Positions 45,318-52,866 of a stretch of DNA of 64,000 nucleotides are shown piece after piece (the stretch's first letter is position 1; each line of letters starts with the position of its first letter). Under the pieces are notes generated by a model. That model did no database searches. It saw only the letters and a program-made list of their open reading frames with translations, and was not told the origin of the DNA. This DNA is from Marivirga lumbricoides. Lineage in GTDB: Bacteria; Bacteroidota; Bacteroidia; Cytophagales; Cyclobacteriaceae. Made by a program: the position numbers and the translations under genes. The stretch is taken from assembly GCF_014636295.1 (NCBI RefSeq), contig NZ_BMEC01000011.1, positions 186,001 through 250,000 of the forward strand, written 5' to 3'.

Positions 45318-47153
45318 TTGAAAAACAGAATTATATTCCTACTCCTTTACGGACTTGGCTGGATTGTCCTATTCGCCATTTTCCGTATTTTATTTTATAT
45401 ATACCAATTCCCCTTACTGGAAAGTGTAAGCCTCCGGAACATATTGATTTCATTTTATTACGGATTTCCGCTGGATCTCTCATTTACTGCTTACATTCTG
45501 GCTATCCCTACCCTGTTAATCGCTTTTACCAGTATTTTTTCAGCGCACATTATTAGGCCGGTGATGAAGGCATATTCAGCATTAATTGTACTGTTTGTGG
45601 TATTGGTTCAGACTGTAGACCTGGAATTATTCAGGACATGGGGTTTTAGAATTGATAATACTCCATTGAAATATTTAAACACTCCTGCCGAAATGTGGGC
45701 CTCTTCAGCTTCCTCTCCAATTTTACTCCTGATTATAATTTTTACTTTTGCTGCAGTATCTATCAATTATGGACTAGGAAAACTAATAGATCGTTCATTC
45801 AAGTTATTTCCTTCTCTGAAAATTTATTACTTCCCTGTATTTATTTTGTTACTGGGTTCGTTAATTATTCCCATCAGAGGGGGATTACAGTTAGCCCCCA
45901 TCAACCAAAGTATCGCCTATTTTTCTACTGATGATATTCTTAATCAGGGTGCGCTGAATGCTCCATGGGTATTCTTTCACAGCGTTATTTCATCAGAAGG
46001 TGAACCTACTAATCCATTTGTTACAATGGATTTCGAAAAGGCTGAAGCCTTAGTAACTCCGTTGTATAAGAATGAAAAAGTATCTCCGCAATTGGTCAAT
46101 AAAGATAGCCTTAATGTAGTACTTATTGTATGGGAGAGTTTTACCTCCAATGTGGTGGCTCCATTAGGTGGTTTAACCGGGGTGACTCCTAAATTTGAGG
46201 AATTAATGAAAGAAGGAGTATTGGTTGAGGGCATGTATGCCAGTGCTTCACGAAGCGATAAAGGTTTGGTAGCATTATTAAGTGGCTACCCTTCCCAGGG
46301 AGATGAGTCGATCATGAAGATTCCAAACAAGACTAAAAAATTACCTGCCCTGGCACACGACTTTAACAATGCAGGTTATAAAACCAACTATTATTATGGA
46401 GGTGAACTTGAGTTTGCCAACATGAAATCCTATTTAATCAACAGTGGGTTCGAGAACCTGTTTGGAAAAGAAAGTTTTGATGAAAAAGATATGAATTCCA
46501 AATGGGGAGCACATGACGATGTAGTATTTAACAAACTCCTTAGTGATATGGAACATACTGAAACTCCATTTTTCACTACGCTATTTACCCTAAGCAGCCA
46601 CGAGCCGTTTGAAGTTCCGGTAAAACCTGTTTTTGAAGGTACAGATGAGAGAAGTTTGTACTTAAATAGCTTGCATTATACTGATGAAGCACTATTTAAT
46701 TTCTTACAAAAGGCAAAAAAGCTACCTTCCTATGCAAACACGCTATTTATAATAATTGCAGATCATGGCCACAGACTTCCTGAAAATGTACAGCCCCAGG
46801 ATCCTGAAAAGTATGAAATCCCTTTGCTATTTTATGGAGCCCCACTGATAAGAAAGGATTCTGTAGTACATAAAATTTCTCAGCAGACAGATTTAGCCGC
46901 TACTTTATTGAACGAACTAAAAATGGATGCTTCAGCTTATAAATGGAGCAATAATATTTTTAATCCTGAAGCTCCGGAATTTGCGCTGGCAACTATGAAG
47001 AATGGATTTGTTTGGATGGATACGCTGGGAGCAGTTTCTTACGAATACCAGGGGGAAAAGATAATTTATAATACTCATCCAAAATCAGATAGCGTGCTGC
47101 AGCTTGGCAAAGCACATTTACAGCTCACATTTCAGGATTACTTAAATAAATAG
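45318..47153 (+). CDS. LTA synthase family protein (membrane sulfatase-fold enzyme)
   Basis: The 611-residue product has five N-terminal membrane helices (residues 4-25, about 45-72, 80-100, 130-155, 170-190), then a periplasmic alkaline-phosphatase-superfamily domain from about 260. It carries 'VLIVWESFTSNVVAPLGG', 'ASASRSDKGLVALLSGYPSQ' (nucleophile region), 'WGAHDDVVFNKL', 'TTLFTLSSHEPFEVP' and 'FIIIADHGHRLP' with metal ligands. The architecture matches LtaS/OpgB-like transferases that move phosphoglycerol or similar groups. Bacteroidota lack lipoteichoic acid, so glycan or lipid modification is more likely. The start is TTG; no ATG is suitable. A promoter and palindrome lie 90-125 nt upstream. 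Confidence 0.87.
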   Translation: MKNRIIFLLLYGLGWIVLFAIFRILFYIYQFPLLESVSLRNILISFYYGFPLDLSFTAYILAIPTLLIAFTSIFSAHIIRPVMKAYSALIVLFVVLVQTVDLELFRTWGFRIDNTPLKYLNTPAEMWASSASSPILLLIIIFTFAAVSINYGLGKLIDRSFKLFPSLKIYYFPVFILLLGSLIIPIRGGLQLAPINQSIAYFSTDDILNQGALNAPWVFFHSVISSEGEPTNPFVTMDFEKAEALVTPLYKNEKVSPQLVNKDSLNVVLIVWESFTSNVVAPLGGLTGVTPKFEELMKEGVLVEGMYASASRSDKGLVALLSGYPSQGDESIMKIPNKTKKLPALAHDFNNAGYKTNYYYGGELEFANMKSYLINSGFENLFGKESFDEKDMNSKWGAHDDVVFNKLLSDMEHTETPFFTTLFTLSSHEPFEVPVKPVFEGTDERSLYLNSLHYTDEALFNFLQKAKKLPSYANTLFIIIADHGHRLPENVQPQDPEKYEIPLLFYGAPLIRKDSVVHKISQQTDLAATLLNELKMDASAYKWSNNIFNPEAPEFALATMKNGFVWMDTLGAVSYEYQGEKIIYNTHPKSDSVLQLGKAHLQLTFQDYLNK

Positions 47154-47161
47154 TATCTTTG
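47130..47161 (+). promoter_or_regulatory. Bacteroidota-type promoter for mtaB
   Basis: TTTC (47130-47133), a 20-nt spacer and a perfect -7 box TATCTTTG (47154-47161) followed by C. The -7 box begins immediately after the stop codon of the sulfatase-fold gene. The predicted leader to mtaB is about 55 nt. The -33 element has one mismatch. Confidence 0.5.
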
Positions 47162-47222
47162 CACCTCTGAAAAATCATTATGCAATTACTATGGAATAGT
47201 ATCATTACTATAAACCCTATTA

Positions 47223-48563
47223 ATGGCAGCAAAAAATGAAGTAATGAAGAAAGTAGCATTTTACACTTTAGGTTGCAAACTCAATTTCTCCGAGACCTCT
47301 TCCATTTCCAGGATGTTTGAAGGCAGAGGCTACCAGAAAGTTGAATTTCAGGAACAGCCGGATATATTCATCATTAACACATGTTCTGTTACTGAAAATG
47401 CGGATAAAAAGTGTAAGAAAATAGTAAAGGAAGCGAAAAAGATCAATCCGGAAGCCTTTGTTACCATTATTGGTTGCTATGCTCAACTTAAACCAAAAGA
47501 AATTTCTGAAATTAAAGGTGTAGATGCCGTTTTAGGGGCAGCCGAAAAATTTCAGTTGATAGATAAATTAGACGGCTTCACAAAAAAAGATAATCCTCAG
47601 GTTTTAGCTTCTGACATCAAGGAAGCGCAAACTTTTAACAATGCCTTTTCCATTAATGACAGAACACGCACTTTCTTAAAAGTGCAGGATGGCTGCAATT
47701 ACCATTGTGCCTTCTGTACCATACCCTTGGCCAGGGGCAAAAGCAGAAGTGACACCATTGCTAATATTGTTAAAAGCGCTGAAGAAATCGCTTCTAATGA
47801 AGTGAAAGAAATTGTACTCACAGGTGTAAACACAGGCGATTTTGGTATTCAGGAAGGAAAGAGAAAAGAAAGGTTTATTGATCTGGTTAAGGCTCTTGAC
47901 CTTGTTGAAGGAATTGAGAGATTTAGGATTTCAAGTATAGAGCCTAATTTATTAACAAATGAAATTATAGAATTTGTAGCCCAGTCAAAAAGGTTTGTTC
48001 CTCATTTCCATATCCCTTTGCAAAGTGGCAGCAATAAAATATTGCGTGCAATGCGCAGACGTTACCTTCGGGAGCTCTATGTTGATAGGGTCACTAAGAT
48101 CAAATCACTAATGCCAAATTGCTGTATTGGTGTAGATGTAATTGTAGGCTTTCCCGGTGAAACAGAGGAAGATTTTCTGGACACCTATCATTTCCTAAAA
48201 GACTTACCTGTATCTTATTTGCATGTATTCACTTATTCAGAAAGAGCCAACACAACTGCGGATGAAATGGAAGGAGTAGTACCTTTAAAGATCAGGAATA
48301 AGAGGTCTAAAATGCTTCGCAGCTTGTCCGAAAAAATGAAGCGTGCATTTTACGAACAAAATGTAGGCCGCGAAGAAGTGGTCCTTTTCGAAAATGATGT
48401 AAAAGAGGGATTAATGGAAGGCTTCACTGACAATTATGTCCGTGTACAAGCTAAATATGATCCTATCCTGGTAAATGAATTGAAAAAGGTGAAGTTGACT
48501 TCAATCAATCAGGAAGGATTAATGGAGGTAGCTGAAGTAGAAACTGAGGTACTGGTGCACTGA
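47223..48563 (+). CDS. mtaB: tRNA t6A37 methylthiotransferase MtaB
   Basis: The 446-residue radical-SAM enzyme adds a methylthio group to t6A37 in ANN-decoding tRNAs. The N-terminal MTTase domain has the three cluster cysteines ('LGCKLNFSETSS', 'NTCSVTENADKKC', 'IGCYAQLKP'). The radical-SAM CxxxCxxC is in 'CNYHCAFCTIPLARGKSRS'. Then follow 'VLTGVNTGDFGI', 'HFHIPLQSGSNKILRAMRR' and 'DVIVGFPGETEEDF', and a C-terminal TRAM-like domain ends the protein. The usual MtaB length is about 430-450. It has its own promoter. Confidence 0.95.
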   Translation: MAAKNEVMKKVAFYTLGCKLNFSETSSISRMFEGRGYQKVEFQEQPDIFIINTCSVTENADKKCKKIVKEAKKINPEAFVTIIGCYAQLKPKEISEIKGVDAVLGAAEKFQLIDKLDGFTKKDNPQVLASDIKEAQTFNNAFSINDRTRTFLKVQDGCNYHCAFCTIPLARGKSRSDTIANIVKSAEEIASNEVKEIVLTGVNTGDFGIQEGKRKERFIDLVKALDLVEGIERFRISSIEPNLLTNEIIEFVAQSKRFVPHFHIPLQSGSNKILRAMRRRYLRELYVDRVTKIKSLMPNCCIGVDVIVGFPGETEEDFLDTYHFLKDLPVSYLHVFTYSERANTTADEMEGVVPLKIRNKRSKMLRSLSEKMKRAFYEQNVGREEVVLFENDVKEGLMEGFTDNYVRVQAKYDPILVNELKKVKLTSINQEGLMEVAEVETEVLVH

Positions 48564-48657
48564 GAAGGTCATATACTTTCCGCTATATCATGGCAGGGAT
48601 AGACAACACATCTGGCCATTCCTACAGGAATGCTTTTGATTTTTGTTGCATACAATA

Positions 48658-48806
48658 AAAGATTGCTGCGCTCGCAATAACCAGTTGATTTTAGGTGATA
48701 CTTAATTACTAAGATTGCTTCGTGCCTCGCTATAACCATCAATTCGTTGTAATTGCACCGCTCTATCCAATAATTAAAAGATTGGTGGCTATGCATGAAA
48801 TAACCA
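48658..48806. repeat. Three degenerate copies of a 26-30-nt intergenic repeat
   Basis: Three units start with (A/T)AAGATTG and end with ATAACCA: 48658-48683, 48711-48738 and 48778-48806, spaced 53 and 67 nt. The first two carry the core ATTGCTGCGCTCGCAAT or ATTGCTTCGTGCCTCGCTAT, close to the CATTGCGAGGAACGAAGCAATC palindromic family seen in many Bacteroidota intergenic regions. The third is more diverged. They fill the 265-nt gap between the convergent mtaB and outer-membrane protein genes. A minus-strand frame that runs through them is a by-product of the repeat. Confidence 0.6.
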
Positions 48807-48828
48807 GTCAGCGGTTGAAGATTGAATG

Positions 48829-49419
48829 TTATTGTCTATCCTCCTGATCTTCTTCAAAAAGTGAATTAACCCACCCTTTCCAGTCTTTTCCGTTTTCTCG
48901 CCTTTCTTCCCTCCTTTCTCTTCTCTCACGCTTTCTTTTTCGTTTTTCCCTTGCTTTCTTTCGTTTTTCCCTGGTTTCTTTACTTATGATATAATGAACG
49001 GATACGGCTACAGGAAAGTCAAACCAGTCTTCGTGGCGGAAGTGGTAGGCAGGTTTAAAATCAGCCGAAACGGTAACCGGAAGTGCAGGTACTTTCATTT
49101 CAATCCCCGCCATCAAATCAACTCCAACCGTAGCCCCGTAGTCCTTTAATGTTCCCAGATGAGCCCCTGCCCCAACATAAAAGTTTAAGCCTTTACCTAA
49201 AATTGGTAAATGATATTTAGGTAAAATGGTGGCGGTAAACTCATTTGCACTTACTTCCAGCAATGCTTCACCAGTAAACCTTTTATAGAACTGTTGCCTT
49301 ACACTCACTCCAAACTGGTTGTCTCCAAAGCGAATTCCTACTGCAGTTCCATACTTTTGGGAATGAACAGAAAGAGTAGAAAATTGAAATAATATGAAAG
49401 TGACAATTATAAATCTCAT
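48829..49419 (-). CDS. Exported beta-barrel-like protein with basic C-terminal tail
   Basis: The product is 196 residues. A signal peptide ('FILFQFSTLSVHS') is followed by alternating short strands typical of small outer-membrane barrels ('YGTAVGIRFGDNQFGVSVRQ', 'GLNFYVGAGAHLG', 'VGVDLMAGIEMKVPALPVTV', 'FPVAVSVHYIIS'). The last 50 residues are extremely rich in Arg/Lys/Glu ('EKRKRKRERRERREERR') and end acidic, a tail likely to be periplasmic. Family not recognised beyond the barrel type. It lies downstream of the bat genes but 142 nt apart. Confidence 0.65.
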   Translation of the reverse strand: MRFIIVTFILFQFSTLSVHSQKYGTAVGIRFGDNQFGVSVRQQFYKRFTGEALLEVSANEFTATILPKYHLPILGKGLNFYVGAGAHLGTLKDYGATVGVDLMAGIEMKVPALPVTVSADFKPAYHFRHEDWFDFPVAVSVHYIISKETREKRKKAREKRKRKRERRERREERRENGKDWKGWVNSLFEEDQEDRQ

Positions 49420-49561
49420 AGAGGCAAGAACGTAATTGCTTTAGAAATATTGGAAAATTCCTATATGAAGCTGATGATTTAAATACAGATAAAGTTTACT
49501 AAATACTTGGATTAACATTATAAAGCAAACAAAGTGAACTCGAGTTAGCTTCACATGCAGT

Positions 49562-50599
49562 TTAATCAATCAAAATATTACTAAAGAAAGTAGATTTAGT
49601 AAAGAGCCACAACAGAAGAAAAACGATAGCCCATTTTAAATAGATATCATAATAATCTCTAGTGTCCTTATAACGGGTCTCTTTAATTTCTGCTTTTTCA
49701 AACTGGTCAATTATATTAAATACATTTTCAAGGGCAGCATTGTCTTCCGCCCGATAGAATTCTCCGCCTCCAATTTTGGCTATTTCTTTTAATCCGCTTA
49801 CATCCATGCTATTTTCGATGTAACGTGTTCGTCCGAAGAAATCCTTCCCATAAGGCACTTTCCCTTCCTTACCGATGGCAATGGTGTAAATCTTGATGTC
49901 ATAAGCATTCGCCAGATTGGCTGCGGTAACAGGGTCTATATTACCTGCATTATTTTCTCCATCACTCAATAAAATCATTACCTTCGATTTAGAATCTGAT
50001 TCCAGCATTCTATTGGTTCCCACTGCCAGGCCACTACCTATAGCTGTTCCGGAGCTTTCAATCATATCGAACCCAATGTCTCTTATATAACTTTTCAACA
50101 AATCGTAGTCAGTTGTTAAAGGTGATAATGAGTAGGCTTCTCCGCTAAAGATGACTATACCTATTCTATCCTGAAACCTTCCGTCAATAAAATCTGTGGC
50201 TACTCCCTTTGCTGCTTCCAGTCTGTTAGGCGTAAAATCCTGTATCTTCATGGATTCGGATATATCCATTACTATCATAATATCAATACCTTCAGTCCAT
50301 TGTTCTACCCTTTCATTAGTAAGCTGTGGACGCGCCAAAGCTAAAAGCATTAACAAGGCAGAGCAGAGTAATAAAAGAATAGGAATTACTCTCAAAACTG
50401 CAGAAAAATCACTGGTAAGTGAATCTTTCTTCAGGGCGATGGGAATTTTAGGACTCAACCTGCCTTTAATCCACTCCACAAGGAAGTAAACAATAGGCAA
50501 AGCAATCATTAAATAAAATACCCATTGATTTTCGTACTCAAAACCTTTAAATGTTTCAGGTTTAAACCACCAAAAACTAAACCAATCGTTATTTTGCAT
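49562..50599 (-). CDS. batA: BatA-type VWA domain membrane protein
   Basis: The 345-residue protein has two N-terminal helices (about 26-42 and 68-89), a von Willebrand A domain (95-290) and a C-terminal helix near 320-337. The MIDAS motif is intact: 'IVMDISESMK', Thr in 'SPLTTDYDLL' and 'LLSDGENNAGN'. Bat proteins were first linked to aerotolerance in Bacteroides and to envelope stress. The gene overlaps the upstream DUF4381-like gene by 11 nt. batB, batC and batD do not follow, so this operon is shorter than usual. Confidence 0.88.
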   Translation of the reverse strand: MQNNDWFSFWWFKPETFKGFEYENQWVFYLMIALPIVYFLVEWIKGRLSPKIPIALKKDSLTSDFSAVLRVIPILLLLCSALLMLLALARPQLTNERVEQWTEGIDIMIVMDISESMKIQDFTPNRLEAAKGVATDFIDGRFQDRIGIVIFSGEAYSLSPLTTDYDLLKSYIRDIGFDMIESSGTAIGSGLAVGTNRMLESDSKSKVMILLSDGENNAGNIDPVTAANLANAYDIKIYTIAIGKEGKVPYGKDFFGRTRYIENSMDVSGLKEIAKIGGGEFYRAEDNAALENVFNIIDQFEKAEIKETRYKDTRDYYDIYLKWAIVFLLLWLFTKSTFFSNILID

Positions 50600-51470
50600 G
50601 TGACTCCAATTCTTTAATGCGCTCGTTAAAAATAAGATCAGCGTAATCGATCAAGAAAACAAAAGCACCTGATAAATTATCATTTTTCGCAGAAGAGTAA
50701 ATACTTCTGTCCATTTGTTGTAAGTTTTTGTAAAGTTCATCATTCTGATGTAATGCATGAATTTCTTTACTTGTCAATTTGGCATAAGGCTTTAAACTGA
50801 TTGTTTCCAGATGCTTTTTCCATAAAAACAGCAGTTTCTCCACTTCATCAGCTCTTGGCTGGCTGGCTTGAGGTTTAAATACTTCAAGAAACTTCTCATG
50901 TTTTCTTTTCAACTTCCAGATTTTCCACCTTAAACGGATTTTTTTACCGAAAAGTACCAGCGTTAAAATTATGAGAATTAATAAAACTACTAAAATAGCA
51001 ATAAGTAAAGGGTAGTTGAACTCCTTTTCAGTAGCCACAAAGCTAGTATTTGTTTTTAAGCTTAGGCTATCAGTCACAACAGGAATCATTTCCTGCAAAA
51101 AGATTGTATCTCTCTTTGTGAAGCTGCTTACACTATCCGATTCCAGAATTTCAAAAACCGGAAGCCTTAAGGTTTGAATGCTTTCAATTTCGTAGCTATC
51201 TAAAGTGTAAACAGCGCTATCAAAGCTAATTGTGCTGTCTGATTTTGTTGAGAAGTAATCTTTTCTGATAAATTCAAATGGCGAAAAATCATAGGTTGAA
51301 TCAGGAAAAATGATCAACTTATCAGAAGGATAGCTTACTGACAATGTAAATTGAACAGGTTGCCCTATAGCCATACTATCCTGTAAAAAATGACCTTTAG
51401 GTTGTATTTGTTGTGCTGTAGCAGAATAGCCCGTAACCAAAATGAGTAGCCCAAATATTATTCTTATCAT
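50589..51470 (-). CDS. Bat-operon membrane protein (DUF4381-like)
   Basis: The 293-residue protein has a signal peptide ('IIFGLLILVTGYSATA'), a beta-rich exported half (20-150), one transmembrane helix ('PLLIAILVVLLILIILTLVL', about 153-172) and a basic helical cytoplasmic tail ('RLRWKIWKLKRKHEKFLEVF'). In Bacteroidota such a gene normally sits between the DUF58 gene and batA, as it does here. Function unknown; it presumably couples the periplasm to the VWA proteins. It is 1 nt from the DUF58 gene and overlaps batA by 11 nt. Confidence 0.8.
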   Translation of the reverse strand: MIRIIFGLLILVTGYSATAQQIQPKGHFLQDSMAIGQPVQFTLSVSYPSDKLIIFPDSTYDFSPFEFIRKDYFSTKSDSTISFDSAVYTLDSYEIESIQTLRLPVFEILESDSVSSFTKRDTIFLQEMIPVVTDSLSLKTNTSFVATEKEFNYPLLIAILVVLLILIILTLVLFGKKIRLRWKIWKLKRKHEKFLEVFKPQASQPRADEVEKLLFLWKKHLETISLKPYAKLTSKEIHALHQNDELYKNLQQMDRSIYSSAKNDNLSGAFVFLIDYADLIFNERIKELESHAK

Positions 51471-51471
51471 G

Positions 51472-52350
51472 CTATGCCTTCTTTTTAGTTCGGTTTCGAA
51501 GTGTGAATAGTTTCATTAAGCCTGGAATAAAGTCCTCCTGCGTATCTATAAGCACATAATCTGCCTGATTTCTTTTGCATAAATCTCTTAAATTCTCAGA
51601 CTGTCCTCTGTTAGTTTGTCTGTATTTGCTTTTAAAAGCACTACTTGAAGTGTTTACCCATCTGACTTTACCTGTTTCTTTATCTCTCAGGGGTACAATT
51701 CCCAACATTGGTAAATCAGTTTCCAGCCTGTCTTTCATATGGATTACTACTAAATCATGCTTTCTGGCTAATGCCTTTAAGTGAGGCTCAAAACCTTCAT
51801 CAACAAAATCACTGATGAGAAAAACAACGCTTCTTCTTTTTAGCATTCCCAGCAGGTAAGAAAGTGCCTTATCAAGATTAGTACGTGGGGAGACAGCTCT
51901 TAAATTAAATAATCTGTTAATGATATTGTAACCGTGCTTTTGTCCCTTACCGTTTTTAATATAAAGCTCTCTTTGATCTGAGTAACAAATCATTCCTACC
52001 TGGCTGCCTTCCTTTATGGCAGAAAGAGTGAGTACTCCTGCGATTTCTTTAGCTATATCTACTTTTTGCTTTCCTTCAATGCCAATTTCCTGTGATGCAC
52101 TGACATCCACTAAAAAATAAACGTTCTGTTCTTTATCTTCTCTGAAAGTTTTTACGAAAGTGCCATGTCCTTTAGCGGAAACATTCCAGTCGATGGTACG
52201 CACATCATCCCCATACTGATAAGGGCGTACGTCATCAAACTCAAGCCCTGAGCCTTTGAATACAGAATGAAAGTCACCTTGCATCTGACTATTCACAGCT
52301 TTTCTAATTCTTATCTCGTATTTTCGAAGCTTTTTAAACAGCTCCCTCAT
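51472..52350 (-). CDS. DUF58 domain protein (MoxR-associated)
   Basis: This 292-residue soluble protein has the DUF58 core 'GLEFDDVRPYQYGDDVRTID', then 'WNVSAKGHGTFVKTFRED', and a VWA-like segment 'YFLVDVSASQEIG' with a partial MIDAS. DUF58 proteins normally work with a MoxR AAA+ ATPase encoded just upstream. Here the upstream neighbour is instead a divergent DUF4296 gene and no MoxR gene is in the window. It is the first gene of a three-gene minus-strand operon. Confidence 0.88.
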   Translation of the reverse strand: MRELFKKLRKYEIRIRKAVNSQMQGDFHSVFKGSGLEFDDVRPYQYGDDVRTIDWNVSAKGHGTFVKTFREDKEQNVYFLVDVSASQEIGIEGKQKVDIAKEIAGVLTLSAIKEGSQVGMICYSDQRELYIKNGKGQKHGYNIINRLFNLRAVSPRTNLDKALSYLLGMLKRRSVVFLISDFVDEGFEPHLKALARKHDLVVIHMKDRLETDLPMLGIVPLRDKETGKVRWVNTSSSAFKSKYRQTNRGQSENLRDLCKRNQADYVLIDTQEDFIPGLMKLFTLRNRTKKKA

Positions 52351-52434
52351 AAGCTTATCATTAAAATAAAAAATTAATTTAAACTAATCTTCAATATAAA
52401 GAACGAAAGAAAGTACGATAATTGTTTTTCACAG

Positions 52435-52464
52435 TTGTCTGAAATAGCTTTGGCAGTAATTTTG
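52435..52464 (+). promoter_or_regulatory. Bacteroidota-type promoter for the DUF4296-mutS2 unit
   Basis: TTG (52435-52437), a 19-nt spacer and TAATTTTG (52457-52464) match the consensus TTG-N19-TAnnTTTG exactly. The predicted start site near 52471 leaves a leader of about 24 nt before the ATG at 52495. Confidence 0.7.
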
Positions 52465-52494
52465 TACTATAAACGGCAAATTAGCATAAATACA

Positions 52495-52863
52495 ATGAGA
52501 AAACTGACTTATCTGGTTGCAATATTAATAATTGTTTCGTGTACTCAAAAGAATGAAATACCTAAAGGCATTCTTCCGCCCGAAAAAATGGCAAATATTC
52601 TTTCTCAAATATATGAGGCTGAACATAAGGCTACCAATATTGGATTAAAGTATGATTCTCAGAAAGTAGTGCTAAGACATTACGAACTAATGATTTTAGA
52701 GCAGAATAGTACCACAGATTCTATTTACAAAGAAAGTTTCACCTATTACCTTGAGCATCCTGAAAAGCTGGAAACAGTGTATGATATTGTAATTGACAGC
52801 ATGAGTTTGAGAGAACAAGTGATGGATGCAAACAGGGAAAAAGCAAATAATAAAGCGAAATAA
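52495..52863 (+). CDS. DUF4296 lipoprotein
   Basis: The 122-residue product starts with a lipoprotein signal ('YLVAILIIVSC', Cys16), then 'IPKGILPPEKMANILSQIYE' and 'HYELMILEQNSTTDSIYKES', the DUF4296 pattern. Family function is unknown; members are envelope proteins of Bacteroidota. The frame is open further upstream to a TTG at 52435, but that codon is the -33 element of a consensus promoter, and only the ATG at 52495 gives a lipoprotein signal. mutS2 starts 3 nt after its stop. Confidence 0.85.
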   Translation: MRKLTYLVAILIIVSCTQKNEIPKGILPPEKMANILSQIYEAEHKATNIGLKYDSQKVVLRHYELMILEQNSTTDSIYKESFTYYLEHPEKLETVYDIVIDSMSLREQVMDANREKANNKAK

Positions 52864-52866
52864 TTT

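Noticed and set aside
48569-48796. 75-codon minus-strand frame between mtaB and the barrel protein gene
   Set aside because: It runs through the degenerate intergenic repeats, and its apparent protein pattern comes from the repeat cores, not from a gene.
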